DNA from: CAYNXB01 sp964401045
GTDB lineage: Bacteria > Pseudomonadota > Alphaproteobacteria > Sphingomonadales > Sphingomonadaceae
DNA: 13,772 bases
Assembly (NCBI GenBank): GCA_964401045.1
Contig: CAYNXB010000073.1
Location: 1 to 13,772, forward strand
Reading direction: 5' to 3'
Position 1 is the first letter of the stretch; each line of letters begins with the position of its first letter. The translations under genes and the position numbers were made by a program. The notes beneath the pieces were generated by a model, which had not been told where the DNA came from, did no database searches, and saw only the letters and a list, made by a program, of their open reading frames with translations. Shown here piece by piece: positions 7,332 through 13,772 of this stretch.

Positions 7332-7700
7332 TCACTTCATCAGGAAGCACACCAGCTTGTTGCCTTCGGGATCGCGGAAATACGCGCCGTAGAACGTGTC
7401 GCCGCGCGGGCCCGGAGGGCCTTCGTCGCTGCCCCCGTTGGCCAGCGCGAAGTCGTAAACCCGGTCAACCTGATCCTCGCTGTCCGCGTGGAAGCCGAAC
7501 ATCGAGCCGTTTCCGGCGGTCGCTGGTTTCTCGTCGAGCGGCTTGATCAGGCCGAGCATCGCGCCCTTGCCGGGGCTGCCCCACATGATCACCCGATCGC
7601 TTTCCATCACACGGCCGTGGCCGAGTATCCTTGCGATCTCGTCGTAGAACGCGCCCGAGCGCGCGAGGTCATTGGTGCCGATGGTGCAATAGCCGAGCAT
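7332..7700 (-). CDS. VOC (glyoxalase/bleomycin-resistance fold) family protein
   Basis: The 122-residue protein has the paired beta-alpha-beta layout of the VOC superfamily. It opens with GYCTIGTNDLARSGAFYD (3-20) and closes with GAYFRDPEGNKLVCF (105-119), Glu112 being at the usual last metal-ligand position. Tyr4 stands where glyoxalase I carries its first metal-binding His, so it is unlikely to be a classical glyoxalase I; His71 could still act in metal binding. ATG 7700 is chosen for its very strong upstream purine run (GGGAGGGAGAG, 7714-7704) and standard N-terminus. The same frame stays open upstream to 8156, but that part lies antisense-like within the aminopeptidase P gene in another frame and is not coding. 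It sits 29 bp after aminopeptidase P and 16 bp before the cupin. Substrate is unknown. Confidence 0.88.
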   Translation of the reverse strand: MLGYCTIGTNDLARSGAFYDEIARILGHGRVMESDRVIMWGSPGKGAMLGLIKPLDEKPATAGNGSMFGFHADSEDQVDRVYDFALANGGSDEGPPGPRGDTFYGAYFRDPEGNKLVCFLMK

Positions 7701-7729
7701 GGTCTCTCCCTCCCGTTGTCGGGTCGCCG

Positions 7730-9535
7730 TTACAGCGGCGCGCACTGCTCCTCGAGCCAGGCGAGCGCTGCGCCTTCGAGCTGGGGCGCGAGTACGGCGC
7801 GTACCCGCGCGTGGTAATCGTTCCACCAGCCGATTTCTTCCGGCGACAACAGCTCGCGCTCGACCAGGGTGCGGTCGATCGGGGCGAGGGTGACGGTTTC
7901 GAACCCGAGCCATTCGCCTTCCATCCCGGCGATCCGCCGGTCCTCGACCAGCACCAGATTCTCGATGCGGATGCCGAACTCGCCGGTCTTGTAATAGCCG
8001 GGCTCGTTCGAGATCAGCATGCCGGCCATCAGCTCCTGATCGGTGCCGGCTTGCCCGCCGCGCGCCTTGGCGATGCGCTGGGGTCCTTCGTGGACCGCGA
8101 GATAGCTGCCCACGCCGTGGCCGGTGCCGTGTGCATAGTCGACGCCCGCCTGCCACAGGAACTGCCGCGCGAGCGTGTCGAGCTGGCTTCCGCTGGTGCC
8201 ATGCGGGAACACCGCGCGAGCGATAGCGATGTGACCCTTGAGCACACGGGTGAAGCGGTCCTTCTGCTCAGGCGTCGGGGAACCCGGCCCGACCCATACG
8301 GTGCGGGTGATGTCGGTGGTGCCGTCGGGATATTGCCCGCCGGAATCGACCAGAAAGATGCTTCCGGGCGCGATCGCGAGGTTGCTTTCCTCCTCCACGC
8401 GGTAGTGCGGGATCGCCGCATGCGGTCCGGCAGCGGAGATGGTGTCGAACGACAGGTCGCGCAGCAGCCCGGTATCCTCGCGGAATGCCTGCAGGCGCGC
8501 GGCCGCGGAGAGCTCGGTCTCGCCGCCCTTGGGGGCTTCGATCGACAGCCAGTGGAGGAACCTGGCGATCGCCGCGCCGTCACGCGCCTGCGCGTCGCGC
8601 TGGCCCTGACGCTCGACCGGGTTCTTGATCGCCTTGGCGAGGATCGTCGGATCGCGCTTGGCGACGACCGTCGCTCCACCCGCCTCGAGCGCCTGGAAGA
8701 TCGCCGCGACGCCGAAGTTCGGATCGACGAGCACCTTTTTCCCGGCAAAGTGCCCCAGCGCCCCGGCGAACTCCGCGCGTGGACGCACCGTGACCGCATT
8801 GCCAAGGTGCTGGACCAGCTCGGGCGTCACCTTCTCCGGCGCGATGAACAGTTCGGCGGTGCCGTCGGTATGGGCGATCACGTAGGCCAGCGCGACCGGC
8901 GTGCGGTCGACGTCGGCCCCACGGATGTTGAGAAGCCAGGCAACCGAATCGAGCGCCGAGATTACCGCCGCGTCGAGGCCCTGCCGCTTGAGCCAGTCGG
9001 CCACGTCGGCGCGCTTTTCGGCGCTCGAACGGCCCGCATGTTCGTCCGTATGAACCACCGCCTGCGCGGCGGACGGCGTCGGCTGATCGTCCCACACGGC
9101 ATCGAGTGGATTGCTGTCGACCGCGACCAGTTCGCCGCCGTGCGCGGCAAGCGCCCTGGCCGCGCCATCGGCCCACCCTTTCGAATGCAGCCACGGATCG
9201 TAGCCGATGCGCGCGCCTTCGGGCGCGTTCTCGGCCAGCCACGCTGCGGGGCTGGTCTGGGGAATGGATCGGTACTCGAACAGCCGCCCGTCGACCTGCT
9301 CGCGCACCTGGAGGGTGTAGCGTCCGTCGACGAAGATCGCGGCTTTCTCCTTGAGGACCGCCGCCGTCCCTGCCGAACCGCCGAATCCGGTCAGCCATGC
9401 AAGGCGCTGGGCGTAGGCGCCCACGTATTCGCTCATGTGTTCGTCGGAGATCGGCACCACGAACCCATCGAGGTTTCGCCGGGCCAGTTCTTTGCGCAGC
9501 GCGTCCAGCCGCGCCTCGTGCGTCTGCATCAGCAT
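7730..9535 (-). CDS. Aminopeptidase P family metallopeptidase (M24B), long three-domain form
   Basis: The 601-residue enzyme is predicted to release an N-terminal residue ahead of proline (Xaa-Pro). Two creatinase-like N-terminal domains (about 8-140 and 155-310) precede the pita-bread catalytic domain (about 320-540) and a short C-terminal M24_C extension. All five dimetal ligands are visible: Asp397 (FLVDSGG), Asp408 (TTDITR), His473 (GTGHGVG), Glu511 (SNEPGYY) and Glu525 (RIENL). The length resembles the eukaryotic cytosolic XPNPEP1 type and not the roughly 440-residue E. coli PepP. No signal peptide is seen, so it is cytoplasmic. ATG 9535 is chosen because GGAAGGA (9550-9544) lies 8 nt upstream; ATG 9529 is two codons later. 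It is head of a probable operon with the VOC and cupin genes and is divergent from an oligopeptidase B-like gene. Together they could finish peptide breakdown. Confidence 0.95.
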   Translation of the reverse strand: MLMQTHEARLDALRKELARRNLDGFVVPISDEHMSEYVGAYAQRLAWLTGFGGSAGTAAVLKEKAAIFVDGRYTLQVREQVDGRLFEYRSIPQTSPAAWLAENAPEGARIGYDPWLHSKGWADGAARALAAHGGELVAVDSNPLDAVWDDQPTPSAAQAVVHTDEHAGRSSAEKRADVADWLKRQGLDAAVISALDSVAWLLNIRGADVDRTPVALAYVIAHTDGTAELFIAPEKVTPELVQHLGNAVTVRPRAEFAGALGHFAGKKVLVDPNFGVAAIFQALEAGGATVVAKRDPTILAKAIKNPVERQGQRDAQARDGAAIARFLHWLSIEAPKGGETELSAAARLQAFREDTGLLRDLSFDTISAAGPHAAIPHYRVEEESNLAIAPGSIFLVDSGGQYPDGTTDITRTVWVGPGSPTPEQKDRFTRVLKGHIAIARAVFPHGTSGSQLDTLARQFLWQAGVDYAHGTGHGVGSYLAVHEGPQRIAKARGGQAGTDQELMAGMLISNEPGYYKTGEFGIRIENLVLVEDRRIAGMEGEWLGFETVTLAPIDRTLVERELLSPEEIGWWNDYHARVRAVLAPQLEGAALAWLEEQCAPL

Positions 9536-9572
9536 TGTTGCGGTCCTTCCGCGGCATACATAGAGGCGCGGA
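9536..9572. promoter_or_regulatory. 37-bp divergent intergenic region between two peptidase genes
   Basis: It holds the two ribosome binding sites, GGAAGGA on the - strand (9550-9544) and GAGG on the + strand (9563-9566). Only weak promoter-like hexamers exist: TTGTTG 9535-9540 and TACATA 9557-9562, 16 bp apart on +, each 3 of 6. Any real -35/-10 pair must overlap a coding sequence or the other gene's leader, so the two promoters probably interfere. Confidence 0.4.
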
Positions 9573-11651
9573 ATGAACGATGCCACCATGAAGGCGCCGC
9601 CCGTCGCCGCCAAGCGCCCGTCCACCGTCACGCATCACGGGATCGACGTCGCCGACGATTACGCCTGGCTGCGCGATCCCGGCTATCCCACGGTCGCGGA
9701 CGAGGACGTGCTCGCGCACCTCAACGCCGAGAACGCCTGGTTCGAAGCGCGGATGAAGCCCCACGAAGGCCTGGTCGACGCGCTGTTCAAGGAGATGCGC
9801 GCGCGGATCAAGGAGGCCGACAAGTCGGTGCCGCAGAAAGACGGCGATTGGCTCTACTGGATCGAGTACGAGGAAGGCGCCGAGTACAAGAAGTGGTGGC
9901 GCAAGCCCCTGGCGGGCGGGCCGGACGAGCTGATCCTCGACGAAGTCGCGCTCGCTGAGGGCCACGAGTATTTCCGGCTCGGTGCGATCTCGGTCAGCAA
10001 TTCGGGGAAGCTGCTCGCTTATTCGGTGGACGACAACGGCTCGGAGCGGTTCACCGCGCGGATCAAGGACCTGGCTACGGGCGAGCTGCTGCCCGACGAA
10101 ATCCCCGGCACGCTATCCGGGCTTATCTGGGTCGCCGGCGACACCGGGCTCGTCTACTCGCTCGCCAACGAGCAATGGCGCACCGACAACGCCCGCCTGC
10201 ACTGGCTCGGCAAACCGCTCGCCGATGACGTCGAGCTCTACCACGAGGACGACGAGGGCTTTCGCGTCGGCTCGGGCCTCTCGGCTGACGAAAAGTGGCT
10301 GGTGATCGGCAGCTCGGACCACGAGACCAGCGAGGTCCGGCTGGTGCCCGCCGACGACCCGCTGGCCACACCATTGCTGGTCAAAACGCGGCAGAAGGGT
10401 GTCGAGTACGACGTTGATGTGCGACCCAAGGGCGACGGGAGCTTTGAGCTCTACGTTCACACCAACGACACGCACGAAAATTTCCGGCTCGCCACCGCGC
10501 CGCTCGACAATCCCGGCCAGTGGACCACGCTGATCGAGGGGACGGACGAGTTCTACCTGACCGGTTTCGAGCTGTTCAAGGGCTTCTACGTGATCGAGGG
10601 CCGGCGCGGCGGGCTCGATGTGATCGAGATCCGCTATTACGGCGACCCCTCGCGCATCGAGCCGATCGTGTTTCCCGAGGCGAGCTATTCGGCCGGCACC
10701 GGGGACAATCCCGAGTGGGACATGGCGGTGATCCGGCTGTCGTACCAATCGATGGTCAGCCCCTCTACGGTCTACGACTATCACGTGGCCGAAGGGCGGC
10801 TCGAAGTGCTGAAGGTGCAACAGATCCCTTCGGGCTACGACGCCTCGCTCTACGCGACCGAGCGGCTCGAGATAGATGCGCGCGACGGGACGAAGATCCC
10901 GGTCTCGATCCTCTATCGCAAAGATCGCCAGAACCCCGGCCCCCTTCACCTTTACGGCTACGGCGCTTACGGGATCGCCATCGAACCGGGGTTTTCGACC
11001 ACGCGTCTCAGCCTGGTGGACCGAGGCTTCGCCTACGCTATCGCGCACATCCGCGGCGGGGATGACCTGGGTCGCGCCTGGTACAAGGCCGGCAAGCTCG
11101 ATCGGCGCGCCAACACCTTCAACGATTTCGTCGATGCCGCCAAAGCGCTGATCGCACGCGGTTACACCGAGGCGGGCCGGATCAGCATCTCGGGCGGCTC
11201 GGCCGGCGGGGAGCTGATGGGTGCGGTGGTCAATTCTGACCCCGCGCTGTGGGGCGCGGTCGTCGCGCACGTGCCGTTCGTCGACGTGCTGGCGACGATG
11301 CTCGACGCCTCGTTGCCGCTGACGCCGGGCGAATGGCCCGAGTGGGGCAACCCGATCGAAGACCGGGCGGCGTTCGAGCTGATCCGTTCCTATTCCCCCT
11401 ATGACAACGTGCGTCCGCAGGCCTATCCGCCGATGTTGGTCACCGCCGGGCTCAATGACCCGCGCGTAACCTATTGGGAGCCGGCCAAGTGGGTCGCGCG
11501 GCTGCGTGAGCTGAAGACCGACGATAACGAGCTGCTGCTCAAGACCAACATGGGCGCCGGGCACGGCGGCAAGTCCGGCCGGTTCGAGAGCCTCAAGGAA
11601 ACCGCTGAGGAGTTCGCCTTCATCCTGTGGCAGATGGGCGTGGCCAAATGA
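9573..11651 (+). CDS. ptrB: Oligopeptidase B-like serine peptidase (S9A, prolyl oligopeptidase family)
   Basis: The 692-residue cytoplasmic enzyme cleaves short peptides and, in characterised oligopeptidase B, cuts after Arg or Lys. A beta-propeller gate occupies about 75-420 and an alpha/beta hydrolase domain about 425-692, with the first residues adding to the latter. The triad is Ser543 (GGSAGG), Asp629 (LNDPRVTYWEPAKW) and His664 (GAGHGGKSGR). RGGDDLGRAWYKAGKL and the GEW-EWGNP segment are typical of oligopeptidase B and not of prolyl oligopeptidase. GAGG ends 6 nt before ATG 9573; ATG 9588 is possible but lacks this spacing. No signal peptide is present. Compared with enterobacterial oligopeptidase B, two of four acidic specificity residues are changed (positions 473 and 589), so cleavage preference may be relaxed. 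The stop TGA is followed 10 bp later by the thioesterase start. Confidence 0.92.
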   Translation: MNDATMKAPPVAAKRPSTVTHHGIDVADDYAWLRDPGYPTVADEDVLAHLNAENAWFEARMKPHEGLVDALFKEMRARIKEADKSVPQKDGDWLYWIEYEEGAEYKKWWRKPLAGGPDELILDEVALAEGHEYFRLGAISVSNSGKLLAYSVDDNGSERFTARIKDLATGELLPDEIPGTLSGLIWVAGDTGLVYSLANEQWRTDNARLHWLGKPLADDVELYHEDDEGFRVGSGLSADEKWLVIGSSDHETSEVRLVPADDPLATPLLVKTRQKGVEYDVDVRPKGDGSFELYVHTNDTHENFRLATAPLDNPGQWTTLIEGTDEFYLTGFELFKGFYVIEGRRGGLDVIEIRYYGDPSRIEPIVFPEASYSAGTGDNPEWDMAVIRLSYQSMVSPSTVYDYHVAEGRLEVLKVQQIPSGYDASLYATERLEIDARDGTKIPVSILYRKDRQNPGPLHLYGYGAYGIAIEPGFSTTRLSLVDRGFAYAIAHIRGGDDLGRAWYKAGKLDRRANTFNDFVDAAKALIARGYTEAGRISISGGSAGGELMGAVVNSDPALWGAVVAHVPFVDVLATMLDASLPLTPGEWPEWGNPIEDRAAFELIRSYSPYDNVRPQAYPPMLVTAGLNDPRVTYWEPAKWVARLRELKTDDNELLLKTNMGAGHGGKSGRFESLKETAEEFAFILWQMGVAK

Positions 11652-11665
11652 GCCTCACTCCGTGA
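11648..11665 (+). other. Five-codon mini reading frame linking two genes
   Basis: ATG 11648 overlaps the peptidase stop (ATGA) and encodes MSLTP. Its own TGA (11663-11665) overlaps the GTG start of the thioesterase (GTGA). This could serve termination-reinitiation coupling, but it may be accidental; it has no Shine-Dalgarno sequence of its own that I can see. Confidence 0.2.
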
Positions 11666-12060
11666 GCAGCCGGTTCACGATGCGCTTCACCGCCGGGCCG
11701 GAGCACATCGACTTCAACGGCCACGTCAACAACATGGTGTGGCTGCAATGGGTGCAGGACATCGCCGGCGCGCACTGGGAGGCTGATGCGCCACCCGAGT
11801 ATCGCGATCTCTACGCGTGGTTCGTCCTCCGGCATGAGATCGACTATCGCGGCAACATCGCGGCCGGAGAGACCGTCACCGCGACCACAACGATCCCCGG
11901 GCCGCCATCCGGTGCGCGCTTCGTCAGGCTGGTTTCGTTCACCAACGACGCGGGGCAGGAGATCGTCACGGTGCGATCGGCCTGGGCGATGATCGACAGG
12001 GCCACGGGCAAGGTGAGGCGCGTCCCGCTCGAAGTCTCGGCGCCGTTCCTGGAAGATTAG
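11662..12060 (+). CDS. Hotdog-fold acyl-CoA thioesterase (4HBT family)
   Basis: The 132-residue protein matches the 4HBT/YbgC/FadM-type thioesterases, which hydrolyse acyl-CoA thioesters as oligomers in the cytoplasm. The active-site region HIDFNGHVNNMVWLQW (15-30) carries Asp17, equivalent in position to the catalytic Asp of 4-hydroxybenzoyl-CoA thioesterase, and the family GHVNN turn at the head of the hot-dog helix. The rest has the alternating pattern of the five-stranded sheet (VLRHEIDYRG, then AGETVTATT). The start is uncertain: GTG 11662 gives MSSRFTMRF, while ATG 11680 gives MRF, six residues shorter; neither has a strong Shine-Dalgarno. It begins 10 bp after the peptidase gene and is probably cotranscribed and translationally coupled. 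Acyl chain preference cannot be read from sequence. Confidence 0.87.
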   Translation: MSSRFTMRFTAGPEHIDFNGHVNNMVWLQWVQDIAGAHWEADAPPEYRDLYAWFVLRHEIDYRGNIAAGETVTATTTIPGPPSGARFVRLVSFTNDAGQEIVTVRSAWAMIDRATGKVRRVPLEVSAPFLED

Positions 12061-12076
12061 GCCGCGCGACCGGCCT
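12059..12076. terminator. Perfect 6-bp hairpin between convergent genes
   Basis: AGGCCG and CGGCCT pair around a CGCGAC loop, starting within the thioesterase TAG. It lies in the 44-bp gap before the convergent cyclase stop at 12105. It could fold in transcripts from either strand. There is no T-run, so the terminator call is tentative. Confidence 0.35.
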
Positions 12077-12104
12077 CAAGTAGCGAAGCGTCAGCCCGAC
12101 AGGA

Positions 12105-13772
12105 TCAGGCAGCCCGCCTCCGCTCGATCCGGCGCGGCACGAACATCCGCATGCGCTCGGCGATCGTGCGGTTGCGGCCGCCGCTCTTGGCTTCGTAGAG
12201 CAGCTTGTCGGCGCTGGCGTAGAACTCCTTCAGGCCGACGCCCTTGAGACCAGTGCGCGGCAGCTCGAGCAAGCCCATGCTCGCGGTCACCATCCGGTCG
12301 AGCTCGGGCACGGCGCGCGCGACGCGCACCGGGATCGCCTGGCGCAGGCGCTCGGCGAGCTCCTTCGGGTTGGCGCCGCGCATCAGCAGCGCGAACTCCT
12401 CGCCGCCCATGCGCACCGCCATTGTATCGGGGTGGTTGTTCAGGGCCTCGCCCACCGCGCGCAGCACCCTGTCGCCCACCGCGTGGCCGAAATCGTCGTT
12501 GATGCGCTTGAAGTGATCCAGATCGAGCAGCGCGAAGGTGTCGTAGCCCGCCTGGCGCAAGGCGTCGAAGTCGCTTTCGATCGCACGCCGGTTGAGCAGG
12601 CCCGTGAGCGGATCGTGCTCCGACAAACGCTCGAGCATGTCGGCCTCGGTCCGCGCCATGTCGCGTTGGCGGCGGATCGCGAGGAACCGATCGGCCACGC
12701 CGAGCGTGGTTGCGAGCGCCTCGAGCACGACGCCGAGGTAGAACAGCGCCATCGCGTCGGTCGGCTCTACCGCCGGCACGATCACGCTGATGATGCGCAG
12801 CAGCGCGACCGACATCATCGGCAGCCAGCCGGCGAGCTGGAAGCGCACCGCCCGGCTTCCGCGCAGGAAGGCATCGCCCATCGAAGCGACGAACACCGCC
12901 ATGATCGGCAGGTAGGCGATGTAGCAGATGTCGACCTGAATCGGCCTGAGCACGAACGGGAACAGCCCGTGCAAGCCGCTCACCAGCATCGACCATACTG
13001 CGCATAGCGGCAGTGCCCGCCGCAGCAGCGGGTGAAGCTTGTCGCGCTCGATGAACGACCAGGCGAACATCGCCCCGGCGGCCACGTTCGCGCCATAGAC
13101 CCAGGCCATCGCCGCATTGACGCTGCCCATGTCGAGATCGACGACGTAGGCCGACACACCGGAGGTCAGCGCGATCGCGGCCAGCAGGCTGATCGCGAGG
13201 ACCGAATGCCACAGCAGGAACGGCTCGCGCAGCACGCGGTAGAATGCGATGTTGAACGCCAGCGGCATCAACAACATGCCGCACAGGCCCGTCAACAACA
13301 GCAGCACCGTGAGCTCGGCGGGATTGTCGAACGGCTCGCCACTGCCGAGTTGGGCGCTTTCGAGCATCATGGGATGCGTCGGCAAGTCGAATGCCGCGAT
13401 GGCGTAGCGCGATTGCCGCGTCACCGGTGGCAGGTCGGCGCGGATGAAGGCGCCGGCCTTGCCCGTGCGCATGTCGCTCAGGCCGTAGGACTTTGAACGC
13501 ACTGCGCCGTCGGCATCGACCACCAGCACGTGCAGGCGTTCGAATGCCGCGCGGCGGAAGGTCAGGTATTCGGGCGCCGAGCCGTCCGCCGTCAGCGCGA
13601 AGCGGATGAACACGCGCTCGGGCTTCAGGCTGATGCGCTCTCCACTGCAATTCCAGGTCGCGTGCGAAACCGCGTGGACCGGGCTGGCATCGAGCGCGCC
13701 GTAGGCAACGCACGAGCGCTCGATGGGCGGCGCGTGGCCAGGGTGCGCTGCGGCAGGCAGCGCGATCAGCGC
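12105..13772 (-). CDS. 7TM-DISM membrane diguanylate cyclase (GGDEF), 5' truncated by window edge
   Basis: The frame has no stop up to base 13772, giving 555 visible residues. The first GTG at 13613 is not the start, because the 53 upstream residues encode the tail of a signal peptide (ALIALPAAAHPGHA) followed by the extracytoplasmic domain. Parts by visible residue: DISMED2-like periplasmic sensor about 20-150; seven hydrophobic helices about 154-361 (7TMR-DISM); a short charged coiled linker; then GGDEF about 377-540. The DxD metal residues lie in ALLDLDHFK (about 414-422) and the signature is GGEEF at 456-460, so it should make c-di-GMP from two GTP. The inhibitory I-site RxxD expected five residues before the signature reads HPDT, so product inhibition is probably absent. 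The basic C-terminus (RRIERRRAA) ends the protein. It senses an unknown periplasmic ligand and likely tunes motility or biofilm formation. Confidence 0.92.
   Translation of the reverse strand, partial: ALIALPAAAHPGHAPPIERSCVAYGALDASPVHAVSHATWNCSGERISLKPERVFIRFALTADGSAPEYLTFRRAAFERLHVLVVDADGAVRSKSYGLSDMRTGKAGAFIRADLPPVTRQSRYAIAAFDLPTHPMMLESAQLGSGEPFDNPAELTVLLLLTGLCGMLLMPLAFNIAFYRVLREPFLLWHSVLAISLLAAIALTSGVSAYVVDLDMGSVNAAMAWVYGANVAAGAMFAWSFIERDKLHPLLRRALPLCAVWSMLVSGLHGLFPFVLRPIQVDICYIAYLPIMAVFVASMGDAFLRGSRAVRFQLAGWLPMMSVALLRIISVIVPAVEPTDAMALFYLGVVLEALATTLGVADRFLAIRRQRDMARTEADMLERLSEHDPLTGLLNRRAIESDFDALRQAGYDTFALLDLDHFKRINDDFGHAVGDRVLRAVGEALNNHPDTMAVRMGGEEFALLMRGANPKELAERLRQAIPVRVARAVPELDRMVTASMGLLELPRTGLKGVGLKEFYASADKLLYEAKSGGRNRTIAERMRMFVPRRIERRRAA

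Noticed and set aside
7701..8156. N-terminal extension of the VOC protein up to 8156
   Set aside because: The extension lies inside the aminopeptidase P gene in another frame, is Arg-rich, and a strong Shine-Dalgarno just before 7700 marks the real start.
7631..9958. A 775-codon + strand open frame opposite the VOC and aminopeptidase P genes and running into the peptidase gene
   Set aside because: It crosses three well-supported genes in a shadow frame, shows no domain-like pattern, and its composition is typical of antisense of GC-rich coding DNA.
10113..11564. A 483-codon - strand open frame opposite the oligopeptidase B-like gene
   Set aside because: It is antisense to a gene with complete catalytic triad motifs and has no family signature of its own.
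12091..13713. A 540-codon - strand frame overlapping the diguanylate cyclase in another register
   Set aside because: It is an Arg/Ala-rich shadow; the overlapping frame ending at 12105 carries the DISM helices and the GGEEF motif.
1..13772. Search for mobile elements, CRISPR-like spaced repeats, tRNA/rRNA genes, toxin-antitoxin or defence cassettes
   Set aside because: No transposase or integrase motifs, terminal inverted repeats, regularly spaced repeats or RNA gene signatures were seen. The genes are ordinary chromosomal families, densely packed and uniform in composition.

Overview
The window is 13.8 kb of GC-rich, tightly packed chromosomal DNA with no rRNA, tRNA, insertion sequence, CRISPR array or phage gene. 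GC-rich third codon positions, long open antisense frames, ATGA start/stop overlaps and the protein families all suggest an alphaproteobacterium. A sphingomonad (Sphingomonadaceae/Erythrobacteraceae type) is my best guess, based on how the proteins look and not on a search. Ten genes are visible. The first and last run off the window edges, and no gene looks broken.

Left part (1-3912): the end of a HerA/YjgR-like (DUF853) ATPase on the + strand converges on a large M1-family zinc aminopeptidase on the - strand. The aminopeptidase carries a lipoprotein signal. Middle left (3996-6719, all - strand): a three-gene unit is read in the order EF-hand protein, OmpR-family response regulator, EnvZ-like histidine kinase. 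The spacings are 22 bp and then a 4-bp ATGA overlap. The 188-bp leader of this unit holds a perfect AT-rich inverted repeat flanked by direct repeats. The M1 gene follows the kinase on the same strand after 83 bp.

Middle right (6908-9535, - strand): aminopeptidase P (M24B), a small VOC/glyoxalase-fold protein and a small cupin form a probable operon with gaps of 29 and 16 bp. Only 37 bp separate aminopeptidase P from a divergent oligopeptidase B-like serine peptidase (S9A, + strand), which is followed closely by a hotdog-fold thioesterase. Right end: a 7TM-DISM/GGDEF diguanylate cyclase on the - strand converges on the thioesterase. Its N-terminus, visible as the end of a signal peptide, lies outside the window.

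Taken together, the window holds three peptidases of different clans (M1, M24B, S9), a possible calcium-linked two-component system, a c-di-GMP synthase and housekeeping enzymes. I do not see a clearly undescribed defence or biosynthetic system. The most interesting items are the EF-hand/two-component unit with its palindromic leader, and the changed specificity positions of the oligopeptidase B.
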